Shown here: positions 21,571-32,918 of the stretch, piece by piece
Layout of the letters: the number at the start of each line of letters is the position of its first letter
Position numbering within the stretch: the stretch's first letter is position 1
Assembly: GCA_029945375.1 (NCBI GenBank)
Contig: CM057057.1
Location: forward strand, 6,014,001 to 6,078,000
Direction: 5' to 3'
Length of the DNA stretch: 64,000 bases
DNA from: Agaricus subrufescens
Taxonomy: Eukaryota > Basidiomycota > Agaricomycetes > Agaricales > Agaricaceae
Notes under the pieces: generated by a model
Told to the model about the DNA's origin: nothing
The model's input: only the letters and a program-made list of their open reading frames with translations
Database searches by the model: none
Program-made: the position numbers and the translations under genes

Positions 21571-23587
21571 GCGTGCTCCCGAAACAGGCGTTGAAACCTA
21601 CTACTTCTTCAATGGGAACTGGCGCTTGAGCCAATCCCGATCGAAGCGATTATTCCAGAACGGACACGAAGTGTCCGTTGTGGAGTGCGCCTTGTTCTTC
21701 TTGCCTGCTGCGGCACAGTTAGCACAGTGTCGGTCGTCCGGATTCTTCTTCATCGTGATGGCGGCCGGGATGTGGGACTCCGCAGAGTGCGGTCCCGCGC
21801 AGTGAGGGCATCGTATACCTTTGGAATGGCATACGTCAGAGTGGTGGCCCCACCTCTGGCACCGAGTGCAGAGGGCAGAGCCGGGCCGCGGGGCAGCGCC
21901 GCGGATTTGACAGTTGCGTCCTCCAATGAGAACGTGCTTACCAATGAAGTCGCGGGCCGTACGGCCCGAGACGGAGTCAGAAATATCAAGCCACACGACA
22001 CAAGTGTCAGCACGGCAGGAAGTCCGCATGAAGCGAACGGCGTGCTTGAGGTGTCGGGAGAGGGCGGTACCGACGGGCGAGTTGTGCATAGCAAGGGTGA
22101 AGGCCTCGCGTTGCGCGGTGATCCAAGAGGCGGGGGGAGCCGGGATGAGTGGAACGTCGATTACCTTGAGGTACGATGTGGAAGTAGGGGTAGCGGACTT
22201 GAGGGGGACGAGTCCGTTAGGGTCAACGAGGCGGCGGATGTGCTTGAGCACGCAGGCGGTCTCGGGTTTGGTGAGGACTCGGGAGGTGGCTATGTGAATG
22301 CCGTCAGCCATGTCGATAGAAGATTCCAGAATGACCTCGGACTTGAGGTCATTTCGGAGGTGGTTGTTACACTCTCGGAGGATGTCGGGAGTGATATTAA
22401 TAGCACGGATGGTAGATCCGGCCGGTGGATGAACGAGAACGCCGCGGCGCGAAGCGCCGTGGCTGGTGTGCTTACCCTTGCGTGCAGGAGCACGACGAGA
22501 GACAGCGGGGGCAGAGGAGGGAGCCGGGGCCTTGGGGAGGGAGGGGACAGAGGTCGGCTTGGCTTTGAGGGCGCTCTTGGAAGGTGCTCGAACAGCTGCG
22601 GGAGCAGCCGGGGCACGCTTTCCTAAAGCGGATTGCTTGGGCTTGGAGGCAGGTGGTGCCTCAATGCGAACACGCTTCGCACTCGGGGTTACCTCATCCT
22701 TGGCCATAGGAGACCGAGGGCGACTTGAGGGAACTACCGGGGTGGAAGGGGGAAGGGGGGCAGTCGGTTTGACGGGGGAAGGAGGGGATTGTGCGCCAGT
22801 TTGACCGATAATTATTGCCAATGCCGTCTCGAAGGAGCAGACACCGGCCATGTTCTGAAAGTCGACGTTCTTGTGAGCACCACTCGACAAGATGTTGAAA
22901 ATGAGGCGGAGAAGTTCATCGGCCTAGCCAATGAAGTTGTCGTCTGGGGGGGTTTGCTTGACGATGTCGGCGGTGGTCGACAACGATACAGCGAGTCCAT
23001 GCTTCTTACCTGGCACCTTGGTAGGTGTGTAGATAGAAGCAGCGCGGGGGGTGCGGGGGGTAGCTGGTGAGGATAAACCCTCAAGCAGCTGCTCGGCGGT
23101 CGTACCCAGAGGCTGGCGAGAGCCCGATGGGGTGGGGGTAACGGGGGTGGTGGGCCAGGGGGCTGTGTCGAGTTTTTCACGCCTGCGTTCGGCGCGAGTT
23201 TGCTTCTGAGGGGCGGGGGAATCCTCCCTCATCAGTTTGGAAATGGACTCCGATGCGTCTGCCAGGACGCAATTGAAGTCGGACGAGGAAACGGCGGGGG
23301 TAGTGTCCGAGTAGCTAGTGCCCCCGGTCTTGCCCTTACCTTTGAGATGTGCACGCATTTTCGCAATACGTGCGGCCTTTGGAGTCTCCAACTCCATCTC
23401 CAACGCTTCGCTTGCAGCTCACATGGCGGGCGGCAGCTTCGAATCATCGTCGCTATCGGTCTCCCAGCCTCCGTTGTCGAAGTCCGGACGAGTATCCATA
23501 ATGCAGAACGTGTATTGCTCCTAGTACAGCTAAACCACTGAGGCTTCCAAAACAGGAAGGTAGTGGTAAGAAGTCAAGAAGCGATGG
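21571..23587 (-). mobile_element. HL-b: ORF1-only LINE-like element, main part
   Basis: Head at 23587-23570 (reverse complement CATCGCTTCTTGACTTC), ORF 23499-21601, then the 3' UTR, cut at 21578 by the KDZ transposon and continued at 5331-5024. Same subfamily as HL-a and HL-g. Copia A1 resumes at 23588. Confidence 0.87.
21601..23499 (-). pseudogene. Gag/ORF1-like zinc-knuckle protein of HL-b, two premature stops
   Basis: ATG at 23499-23497 (MDTRPDFDNGGWE) to stop at 21601, one frame of 633 codons. It is broken by TGA at 23421-23419 (other copies CGA, Arg) and TAG at 22926-22924 (other copies TAC, Tyr in FIGYADELL). Downstream it keeps the RRM-like domain (SYLKVIDVPLIPAPPASW, WLDISDSVSGRTARDF) and the three zinc knuckles (CTRCQRWGHHSDVC; CPHCAGPHSAESH; CANCAAAGKKNKAH). 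The long antisense open frames over this region are shadows of the GC-rich coding sequence. Confidence 0.86.
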
Positions 23588-24457
23588 CTTCCTACGTCAT
23601 CTCTCCCTGGTTGTACACCCTTCCAAGCGTTCTATAAGCGAAAACCCGACGTTTCCCACCTCCAAGTATGGGGGTGCACTGCCTATGTGCATATACAGCG
23701 AGATAAACGCAATTCTCTTCAGCCTCACTATGAAAAATGCGTTTTCATAGGCTATCCTACTGGCTACAAGGGCTGGAAGTTCTATAACCCAGTCACCAAG
23801 CATTCAATCATCTCCGAAAGGGCAGAATTCGATGAAAGGTACTTCCCTGGCACTTCTAGAGCTCAACTCGATGCTGTTCCTTCATTTGCTGGCCCTCCCA
23901 GCTCACCCGAAACTGCTATCGCTTCAGAGCCCTCTCCAGCGCTCCCCTCGTCGCATTTCGACTTCCCACCTCTCCAGGATGAGGGGGGTGGTATCTGGCC
24001 TCTCCCTGCACCGTCTCCGGTGCCTAGTATGACTCCTGCAAGTGATATTCCTCCTGAAGAGCCTAAAACACTTCAAAATGCTCCTGAAGCTCCTGTGATC
24101 GCTCCTGCATCTCCTGTGCTCGCTCCTGCCTCTCCTGCTGCTCCCTCACCACCTAGAACACCTCCACAACCTCCTGCACCGCTCCCTGTCACTCCTCCGA
24201 CCGCTCCTGTGCCTGCTGAGCCCCCACGAGTCCCTAGGCGCACCAATCGAGTTAGACGACCCCCTGGTGAGTGGTGGAGGGTCAAAAACATCGACCTACC
24301 TGGAGACAACCCAGAACTGGAAGAGGAGGCCGCTTTTTTGGTTGACAGTGACTTCTGTGATGTAGAGTTTGCTGGAGCAGTTTCTAATGCAGATCCTTGC
24401 TCCTACAGGCTGGCTATGCAGTCCCCTGATCGCTCTCACTGGCAGGACGCTTGTAAG
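23588..24457 (+). pseudogene. gag-pol of Copia A1, continuation (integrase end and linker)
   Basis: Continues A1 after the half-LINE/KDZ block: LPTSSLPG, QAFYKRKPDVSHLQVWGC, IGYPTGYKGWKFYNP (the integrase C-terminal region), then the Pro/Ala-rich linker (APASPVLAPASPAAPSPP) and the start of the RT module (YRLAMQSPDRSHWQDAC). It stops where Copia B1 is inserted after CTTGTAAG. Compared with A2 at 41870-42800, 49 bp at the left junction are missing; the rest is colinear. Confidence 0.85.
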
Positions 24458-24755
24458 TGTTAGACTGCCCCAGCAGTCTTGTGTTAGAGTGCCCCAACAG
24501 TCTTGTATATGGACTTAGAGATGGTACGACTTTCTGATCATGTGATATATTAGTAAGCACATGTTGAACTTGTCTGTGAACGCTCTAGAAGCCTTTAGCT
24601 TCTTAGACTTGTTCACAGGTGAGTATAGAGTTCTGTATATTCATAGATAGCTTCTTAGACTTGTTCACAGGATATCTCATTTAATTCTAATCCGATTCAC
24701 TCGTGACTACCACCGTTAGAACCGTCTCCGCACGCGCTACGTTCTACGTCCGACA
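24458..24755 (+). repeat. 5' LTR of Copia B1
   Basis: 298 bp, TGTTAGACTGCCCC ... CGTCCGACA. Inverted copies are at 27560-27855, 35252-35549 and 47511-47808. It shares with LTR A only short blocks, including the hairpin arms. Confidence 0.92.
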
Positions 24756-24771
24756 GGTTATGGGCCCCGGC
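24756..24771 (+). promoter_or_regulatory. Primer-binding site of B1 (initiator tRNA-Met half-tRNA type)
   Basis: GGTTATGGGCCCCGGC directly after the LTR, the same as in subfamily A. Confidence 0.8.
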
Positions 24772-24879
24772 TTCTAACTACTGGAAAAACGAGTTTTCAT
24801 TCACCAACCTCACTCAATCTTCTCTTCCTCTTTCCCTTCTTGAATCTATTTCGCTTCCCCTGCTCTCAAATCAACTCCG

Positions 24880-26164
24880 ATGGCTTCCGGATCGCCAACA
24901 TTTGCGAAACTCAATGCGGAGAACTATACGACGTGGTCTGGCGAGATGGAGGCGTGGCTGCGAGCTTCTGGGCTATGGAGAATCATCTCTGGCAAGCAGA
25001 AGTCCCCCACTGTCTCCTCCACTGTTACCCAGGCTGAAGCGGACGCTCTGGACGCTTACGAGGCTCGTTGTGACAAGGCTGCTGGCTGGCTATTCCTTAT
25101 GGTTGAACAGGAGCAGAGGGTGCACTTTAATGGCATCCAGGATGACCCCGTGAAGATGTGGGAGGCTCTAGAGGCTGTACACAGGCAGAAGAAGGCTGGA
25201 ATGCGATTTAATGCTTATGATGAGCTGTTCAGCATCCGAAAACTCGAGGAGGAGTCCCTACAATCCCTTATCAACAGAGTAGAAGGCTGCAAGCGACGCA
25301 TTAAGGAGCTTAGACCCACAGACTTCACTCTCGACATTGCTAGATGATGAGCTGGCATCAATGGCACTCATCAGAGCCCTCCCCGAGGACTATTCCGCCT
25401 TCTCCTCGTCTCTTTTGCTTATGGACAAGCTGGACAAGACCACCATTTATCAGGCCTTTGTCACAGAGGATATACAACGCAAAAAACGCGCTGGGGACGC
25501 TTTGGGAGGCTCCCAGGCTCTAGCCGCTCGCTCTGGCTTCAAAAATGCGTCAGATACCTGCGATTTCTGTGGGAGGACTGGCCACAAGGTGGAGAAGTGC
25601 TGGCCGTTCGAAAAGGCGAAGAAACGCGCCCAGGAGGACGCCCAGAAGCCCAGAACTCGCGGAAATAAGGCTAACAAGGCTCAGGACGCTTCAAACGACG
25701 CCTCAGGCTCTGCAGCAAGCTCCTCTTCGAGTTCTAGCTCCAAAAAAGCGCAGAGAGTCCGCGAATTTGCTGGAAATGCAAGTGCCTCACATCCCTCCCC
25801 TTCCCCTTCGCTTTCTACACCTCTACAGCTCGATGCTGACTTCCATTGGCTTGCAGACACTGGGGCCACTTCTCATATGACCCCACATCGTCACTGGTTC
25901 AAGAACTACTCCCCCAATCGCATTCCCATCCGATTAGCTGATAATTCAGTTGTATACTCTGCGGGGATAGGTTCTGTGGTGTTTAAACCAGTTGTTAATG
26001 GAAAGGAGGCTAGAGCGGTCGAGTTTTCGAGGGTACTGCATGTTCCTGACCTCAGGAGTAATCTGCTGTCATGTTTATACCTTGCTCAGCACAAGGGCTT
26101 CAATATCACTATTTCTGCTCGCTCTATCGCTTTCCAGTGCAAGGGAACAACGCTTTTTACGGCC
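24880..26164 (+). pseudogene. gag and protease of Copia B1, frameshifted
   Basis: ATG 24880 (MASGSPTFAKLNAENYTTW). The Gag frame runs to about 25335, where an extra base (CTCGACATTGCTAGATGATGAG against CTG GAT GAT GAG in A copies) shifts it to the next frame, which continues to 26164. It includes the knuckle CDFCGRTGHKVEKC, protease DTGATSHMTP and the start of the pre-integrase region. It is cut by HL-c at AACGCTTTTTACGGCC. The open frame that seems to run on from here into the next element is a chimera of two elements. Confidence 0.85.
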
Positions 26165-27537
26165 CCCTACTTCTTCCCTACCCAAGGTGTCCATTCCTGG
26201 CGACGCCTCACCCCCCAGGAAGAAGCCGCGCTCCGGCCCAGCTACTCCCGCTCCACCCTCTACCCCAGCCCCACCGAGTGCTCCGCCTCCAGCAATGGAG
26301 GTTGTTGCAGAACCAGTGGTCGCCGAAGTCAAGGAACGCCCTCCTCCTAAGGCCGCTCCCCCTGTCTCTCGCATTGCGCCGAAGCCTAGGTCAAAGCGTA
26401 ATTCCCGACACACTGTCCACGGTGCTTCGCGCCGTGGCATTATCCTTACTCCACCGGCCAGATCTAACAAGTCTGCAGCCGACATCTCCTTATCTCTTAT
26501 CGCGGAGATCAATAAACTTATCGGATTGGATCTTGGTTCTTCCAAGATACTGATTACACATGCAGAACCGGGTAGCAATGGCAAGATATTCTTAGCTACC
26601 ACCACTGTCCCGACTTCCTCCGAGTCGGCTTTCGTGCTCAAACACGTCCGCCGCCTCCTCCCTACAAGCCTTCTTCAGCCAATCCAATCCACACCGGCCA
26701 CCTCGACTTCGTTCCTGAAGATCGTCGACGTCCCCATTCCTCAGTCTATGCCCAAGAATGACTGGGTCAATCTCACACGCAAACGTCTTCTCGACGCTAT
26801 TGCTGCCTCTCCTCATGCCCGATTAGGGACACTTATCCAACACCAAGTCCGTATTATGCGGACTTCCGCTCATTCTGATTCGTGCATCGCATGGATCGAT
26901 ATCTCCGATACCACCACGGGCATCAACGCTCGTACATTTATTGGCCAGAAGGTTCCCGTCTCAGGAACCTTGTGCCGTATTCAGGGCGCTCGTCCCCATT
27001 CCGGCTCCGTCCGATGCGAACGTTGTCATCGATGGGGCCACCATGCTAATCAGTGTCGCCGACAAGGTGTCCGCTGCGCTCTATGCGGCGGTCCTCACAC
27101 TGAACATAATCACTCTACGTTGGTCAACCCTAAACAAGTTGATCAACGTCGCTGCGTCAATTGCGTCGCTTCCAAGCGCGCTAAGGTAAATCATTCCGCA
27201 ACGGACACTTCGTGTCCGTTTTGGAAACACAGGTTCGACCGGAACTGGCTTCACCGTCAGTTCCCTCGCGTTTAGAGGCTGGGTAGGAGTTCCTTTTATT
27301 CAGCATTATGATGGCCATTTGTAGTCGTTCTTTCATTTTCTACGGCCTTTATGATTGTGTTTTTATTTATGTCGAGCGGTTGACCTCGTCCCGCGGATAC
27401 GAGAACAAAGGAAAGTGCATGTTGTTTCGGGCTTAATGTACGCTGCCGAGGGTTGAAAGGCGGGGAAACGCGTTATGGCATCCCATGTATGAGGTCGATT
27501 TTGAAATAAATCCCATTGATTATAAAAAAAAAAAAAA
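26165..27537 (+). mobile_element. HL-c: 5'-truncated, divergent half-LINE element
   Basis: Flanked by a perfect 16-bp target duplication AACGCTTTTTACGGCC (26149-26164 and 27538-27553). It ends in poly(A) after CCCATTGATTAT. The 3' UTR (27276-27522) has TACGAGAACAAAGG and CGCGTTATGGCATCCC blocks shared with the family. It lacks the family head and the N-terminal part of the ORF, typical of 5' truncation in target-primed reverse transcription. Confidence 0.9.
26166..27275 (+). pseudogene. Gag/ORF1-like zinc-knuckle protein of HL-c (N-terminally truncated)
   Basis: Open for about 369 codons to the stop at 27273-27275. The start is missing because the element is truncated. A Pro/Ala-rich linker is followed by the RRM-like domain (FLKIVDVPIPQSMPKNDW, AWIDISDTTTGINARTF) and knuckles CERCHRWGHHANQC, CALCGGPHTEHNH and CVNCVASKRAKVNH, ending FDRNWLHRQFPRV. 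It is clearly homologous to the other HL proteins but the most divergent of the eight, so it marks a third subfamily. No stop within the preserved part. Confidence 0.85.
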
Positions 27538-27559
27538 AACGCTTTTTACGGCCACTATC

Positions 27560-27855
27560 TGTCGGACGTAGAACGTAGCGCGTGCGGAGACGGTTCTAAC
27601 GGCGGTAGTCACGAGTGAATCGGATAAGAATTGATTTAGCAATCCTGTGAACAAGTCTAGAAGCTATCTATGAATATACAGAACTCTATACTCGCTGTGA
27701 ACAAGTCTAAGAAGCTAAAGGCTTCTACAGTGTTCACAGACAAGTTCAACATGTGCTTACTAATATATCACATGATCAGAAAGTCGTACCATCTCTGAGT
27801 CCATATACAAGACTGTTGGGGCACTCTAACACAAGACTGCTGGGGCAGTCTAACA
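27560..27855 (-). repeat. 3' LTR of Copia B2
   Basis: 296 bp in reverse orientation. It is followed at 27856-27870 by the reverse complement of the polypurine tract (TGGATCAAGGGGGTG). Confidence 0.9.
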
Positions 27856-27881
27856 CACCCCCTTGATCCAACCAGTCCATA

Positions 27882-30663
27882 CTACTGTCCAAGTCCCAAC
27901 AATGGCACAGCAAAGTCAACAACCTTTAGTGATACAGCCTTAGTTAGGATGTCTGCAACTTGCTGATCAGTAGACACATAGAGAGGATCAATGACTCCAT
28001 CTTCTACAGCCTCGCGGAGCCAATAAAAGCGAAGATCTAGGTGTTTCATGCGCCCGTGGTGCTCAGGATTCTTGGCTACACTGATCCCAGACTTGTTATC
28101 CACAAAAAGTGTTGAGGGAAGTGTCTGGTGATAGCCAAACTCAGTCAGGATGTTCCTAGTCCACTTGATCTCCTTTCCAGCCTCGATGGCAGCAACAAAT
28201 TCAGCCTCAGTGCTCGAGAGAGTCACAAAGGGCTGACGCTTTGAGGACCATCCTACAGCAGCCCCAGACACTAGAGTCACATAACCACCTGTAGCTCAAC
28301 CTGTGGCCTTGCAGCCACCATGGGAAGCGTCAGAATAGGTGGTAAACAGCTCTCCGGAGTCACTACCTCGGTAGACAAGCTGGTAGTGCAGTGTGCCCTT
28401 CAAATAGCGAAGTAAATGCTTTACAGCAAGCCAATGGGCAGGAGCAGGATTGTGATTGAATCTCCCAAGGTAGGAGACAGCATAGGCAATGTCGGGACGA
28501 GTCATGGTGGCTAGATACTGCAGGGCACCTACAGCAGAGAGATAAGGAACTGACTTCATCTCAGCCTGCTCCTCAAGTGAGGGGACAATGTCCGAGAGCT
28601 CAGATCCAGGAGGTAGAGGGGTGGAAAGGGAGTTAGAATCGTCCATATTGAACCGTTCTAGAAGCTCCTTGATGTAGTGCTCTTGGGAGAGGGAGATGGA
28701 ACGCTTAGAGCGATCCTGCTTCACCTGAATGCCCAGCAGAAGTGTGGTGGAGCCTAGATCTCGCAGTTTGAAGTGCCTAGACAGCTCAGAGACAGCAGAG
28801 GCCATAGCTGCATCGCTTTTAGAGACTAGGGTAATGTCATCAATGAAGACAGGCACTATGACCTTGATGTCTCCCTTGGAATAGATGTAAATGGAGTTGT
28901 TGGAGCGAAGTCTGGAGTAGCCAATACCCTCTAGAACACCTCGGAGCTTCTTACTCCACTGTCTGGCAGCCTGCTTGAGGCCATAAAGCGATTTACGGAG
29001 CCTGAAGACCATATTAGGGCCTCCAGTGTGATAGCCCTCTGGTTGCCTCATGTAAATCTCCTCCTCGAGTTCCCCATAAGTGAAGGCAGAGGAGATGTCA
29101 ACGGAACACATTTTGTAGCCCTCTCTAGCAGCCAGAGCTATAATGAGTCTCAAAGAGGCAGGACGAAATGTAGGGGCAAAGACTTCGGTGTAATCGAATC
29201 CAGGACGTTGGGAGAAGCCTTTAGCAACAAGACGAGCCCTATAGCGCTCAATTGAGCCGTCGGCATGCCTTTTGACCTTGAAAACCCAGCCAGAGTTGAC
29301 TACCTTCTTACCAGGAGGCAGTTCAGTGAGTTCCCAAGTCCTGTTAGCCTCGAGATTGAATATCTCGGTGTTACAAGCATCGACCCAGTGTTCCCTGTCA
29401 GGGGACTGCATAGCCAGCCTGTAGGTGCGAGGATCAGCTGTAGAAACAGCCCCAGCAAACTCGACCTCATAGAAGTCAGTATCAGCTGAAAGAGCAGCTT
29501 CATCGTCGTCTTCTGGGTCTCTAGCAGGCAAATTAGGTTGCCTGACCTTCCACCAGTCACCAGGGGGCTTCCGAACGCGTCCAGTGTGACGTGGCACTCT
29601 GGGAGGCTCAGGGGGCACTCCAGCAGTGGGAGGAGTCACAGGGAGCGGAATCGGAGCTTGTGGGGGCGGAGTAGCAGGGCTAGGAGGAGAAGGAGCAGGT
29701 AGAGAAGTCTCCTCTTCGAGAGGAACACCAGGAGAACTCGGACTGGGAGGCTGAAAGCGAGCAGGGAGAGGGCTAGTATCACCCCCTTCATCTAGGAGAG
29801 GTGGCACTCCGAAATGCGACGTTGGTGGTGCAGGAGAGGGCTCAGAAACATTCTGAGACTCAGGGGAGGGGGGAGGGCCAGCAAATGACGGAACAGCATC
29901 AAGTTGGGCTTTAGAAGTCCCAGGAAAGTACCTTTCATCGAAATCAGCTCTCTCCGAGATCACAGAACGCTTAGTGACTGGATTGTAGAACTTCCAGCCT
30001 TTGTAGCCTGCAGGATAGCCTATAAAGACACATTTTTTGTAGTGAGGCTCTAGAGAAGTCCTCTTATCTCGTTGTACATGCACATAGGCAGTACACCCCC
30101 ATACTCGGAGGTGGGAGACATCAGGTTTTCGCTTATAGAAGGCCTGGAAGGGTGTAGTGCCAGAAAGCGACGCTGTAGGCAGCCTATTCCAGACATGGAC
30201 CATAGAAGATACACATTCTCCCCAGAAAGAGGCAGGAAGTCGAGATTCCGAGAGCATAGCAGTGATTCTTTCACCCATAGTCCTATTAGCTCTCTCCGCA
30301 AGGCCATTCTGCTGGGGTCTGTTGCGAGTAGAATGCCTCCTTTCGATGCCAGACTGCTCCGTGAACGTTAGGAAGGCCTTAGACATGTATTCACCGCCTT
30401 TATCATCCTGTAGAGCCCGAATTTTGACTCCAAGTTGATTTTCGGCCCAAGATTTGTAGACTTTGAACGCTTCAAAGGCTTCTGACTTGCTTTTAAGCAG
30501 ATGTACAGCCCGGAATCGCGTTGTGTCGTCTATAAAGGTGATCCAGTACTTGTAGCCTGAGTGGGAAGCGACTGGGAGCGGTCCATGAAGGTCTGAGTGC
30601 ACCAGCTCAAGAGGGGATCGATTGTGATTGAGGGAGGGAGGAAATGGAAGTGAATGCATCTTC
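27882..30663 (-). pseudogene. pol of Copia B2 (integrase, RT, RNase H), one in-frame TGA
   Basis: Open from KMHSLPFPPSLNHN at 30663 for about 789 codons. It holds the integrase core (HSDLHGPLP, FIDDTTRF, LQDDKGGEY, NRPQQNGLAERANRTM), a Pro-rich linker, RT (VNSGWVFKVKRHADGS, DYTEVFAPTFR, SLYGLKQAARQW, PVFIDDITLVS) and RNase H (TYSDASHGGC). TGA at 28298-28296 replaces the CGA found in A2 (KATGRATGGY). The same frame then continues (MTLVSGAAVGWSSK, STEAEFVAAIEAGKEIKW, DNKSGISVAKNPEHH) to TAG at 27882. The 5' part (gag, protease) is deleted. B3 has the same TGA. Confidence 0.88.
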
Positions 30664-32914
30664 ATTCCCTTCTTGAACCGCTACCACCACCTTCCTCTTT
30701 TGGAAGTCTCAGTGCTAGTGCTTGAGTAGGAATACATTGCGTTCTACAGTCTACTATGGATACGCGCGAGGACTTTGACAACGGAGGTTGGTCTACGGAT
30801 GATGACGATTGACTTCCCCCACAGCTGGAGGCGGCAGTGCTCAAAACACCGAAGACTCCAAAGGCGACCCATCTCGAAAAGATGCGGTCTCATCTGAGGT
30901 CCAAGCAGCTTGCTGCCCTTGGGCCCTCCCCCTACGCTACCCCCACACCTGCGGGCCCTCCGCAAGCGTCAGCGACACCGTTGTCGTACGCGACTCAGAG
31001 CCCACACACTCCGGCCAAGGGCAAGGCCCCTGCCACTCCCTCTACCCCTACGACTCCCAATCCCTTCTCACCTTCTGCGGTGCCAGGGAAGAAGAACCGC
31101 CTAGCATCGATGTTGGCCACCACGTCCGACCTCGTCCGCTCCACTCCCCCAGACAGTGACTACTATGCGTATGCATCGGAGTTGCTGATTCTGATTTTCA
31201 ACCTACTCAGCTCGCCTGCCCACAAGCAGGTTGAGTTTCAGAACATGGCCGGCACCGTTTCCTTCGAGACCGCGCTCGCTATTATCATCGGACAGACTGG
31301 CCCGCCTCCTCCTTCCCCAGTCAAACCCCCCGCTCCCCTACCTTCTGCTCCGAGTGCCCCCTCGTCTCGACCCCGGTCCCCGATGGCCGAGGTTGAACAT
31401 GAGGCCGCGGCACCTCAGCAAAAGAAAGTTCGAATCGAATCCCCCCCTTCGACTCCCAAGAAGACCGGATTTGGAAGGACCCCGGCTGCTCCCGCAGCCA
31501 AACGTGTTCTCCCGAAACCAGCGTTGAAAGCAAAGCCGGCCACCGTCCCCTCCCTCCCCAAGGCCCCGGCTCCCTCCACTGCCCCTGCTGTCTCCAAGCG
31601 TGCCCCGGCGCGCAAGGGGAAGCACACTGCTCATGGCGCTACACGACGTGGCGTCCACATCACCCCCCCGGCCGGATCTAACATCCGTGCCATCAACATC
31701 ACTCCCGGCATCTTACGGGAATGCAATAACCGACTCAAGAGCGACCTCAAGTCCGAGGTCGTTCTGGAAAGTTCTTCGGACACCGCCACCGGCATTCACA
31801 TTGCCGCTAACCGGGTCCTCACTCAACCCGAGTCCGCATTTGTGCTCAAGCACATTCGCCGGCTCGTCGATCCCAACGGCCTTATCCCCCTCCAAGCCGC
31901 CACCCCCACTTCCACGTCCTATCTGAAGGTGATAGACGTACCTCTTGTCCCTGCCGAACCGGCTAGATGGCTCACAGCTCAGCGCGAGGCCTTCACCCTC
32001 GCTCTCAACGATTCCCCCGTCGGACTTTCTCTGTCCCGCACCCTCAAACATTCCGTCCGTTTCATGCAGACATCACGCCATTCCGACACGTGTGTAGCGT
32101 GGTTGGATATCTCGGATTCCGTCTCTGGCCGCGTCGCTAGAGACTTCATTGGTAAGCAGGTCTCTATTGGAGGCCGCAACTGTCAAATCCGGGGCGCTGC
32201 TCCCCGGCCCGGCTCTGCCCTCTGCACTCGGTGCCAGAGGTGGGGTCACCATTCCGACATCTGCCGTTCCAAAGGCGTCCGATGCCCCCACTGCGCGGGA
32301 CCGCATACTGCGGAGTCCCATGTCCAGGCCGCGATCGCGATGAAGAGAAATCCCGACGCCCGCCATTGCTGCAATTGTTCCGCAGCCAAGAAGAAGAAGA
32401 CGCAGCACTCCAGCACGGACACTTCGTGTCCATTCTGGGACAATAGGTTCAACCGGGATTGGCTCAAGCGCCAGTTCCCATCGCGCAAGTAGTAGGGGTC
32501 ATTCCCTATTTCGGGAGTTGTCGTCGTATGCACCCACCATTTCCTCATCGTTATCACGTCTACGTTTGGCACCGCCGGCCCATGCGCTAGTGTATCCGGG
32601 GTTGAAGTTAAGTGCAATGTTTCGCTGTAGCATAGCGCTCGCTTCGGGCATTTATTCTTTTTCCCCATTATCTGTTTCTTTTCATTTTGATATGTTTTTC
32701 TTTTCTCATATGCGCTTGACCTCGTCGCGCGGATACGGTCTCTCCCCCCGCTTTGTACAGAATGACTCCATGTAGCGACCACCGGGCTCGCATCGGATAC
32801 GCGTTAAGGCATCCATATTAGACTAGTAAGCCCGGAGTATCTAACCGGATGTTGTATAGCTAGTTTAATAAAAGGTCCACCGAGAGGTGCCGTTGATTAT
32901 AAAAAAAAAAAAAA
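30664..32914 (+). mobile_element. HL-d: half-LINE element
   Basis: Head CATTCCCTTCTTGAACCGC at about 30664, ORF 30756-32492, ~400-bp 3' UTR, poly(A) 32901-32914 after GGTGCCGTTGATTAT. Directly followed after five bases by HL-e. No clear target duplication. Confidence 0.87.
30756..32492 (+). pseudogene. Gag/ORF1-like zinc-knuckle protein of HL-d, early premature stop
   Basis: ATG 30756 (MDTREDFDNGGWSTDDDD) meets TGA at 30810-30812. The same frame then stays open to 32492 (about 560 further codons), so only this one stop breaks it. Sections: VPGKKNRLASMLATTSDLV, YASELLILIFNLLSS, a basic Pro/Ala linker, the RRM-like domain (SYLKVIDVPLVPAEPARW, AWLDISDSVSGRVARDF), knuckles CTRCQRWGHHSDIC, CPHCAGPHTAESH and CCNCSAAKKKKTQH, ending FNRDWLKRQFPSRK. 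A downstream ATG (30837) could in principle start a slightly shortened protein. Confidence 0.85.
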
Positions 32915-32918
32915 TGAA

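Larger units (their letters stand above)
241..24457 (+). mobile_element. Copia LTR retrotransposon A1 (5' part, interrupted)
   Basis: Ty1/Copia element of subfamily A: 5' LTR (241-557), primer-binding site (558-573), then gag-pol. The coding region is cut near 2628 by two LINE-like insertions and resumes at 23588. It is cut again at 24457 by Copia B1, just after the linker between integrase and reverse transcriptase. The remaining RT, RNase H and 3' LTR would lie beyond the right edge of the window. At the first cut 49 bp of A1 are missing compared with intact A2. Confidence 0.9.

Noticed and set aside
21685..22626. Long open frame (313 codons) on the plus strand opposite HL-b, and similar antisense frames over other HL copies.
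   Set aside because: They are shadows of GC-rich coding DNA; composition is Gly/Arg/Ala-biased and motifs lie on the opposite strand. The same shadow recurs wherever an HL ORF occurs.
25992..26164. Apparent in-frame N-terminus of HL-c starting within Copia B1.
   Set aside because: This stretch is B1 protease/pre-integrase DNA in a non-coding frame; the target duplication at 26149-26164 marks the real border.
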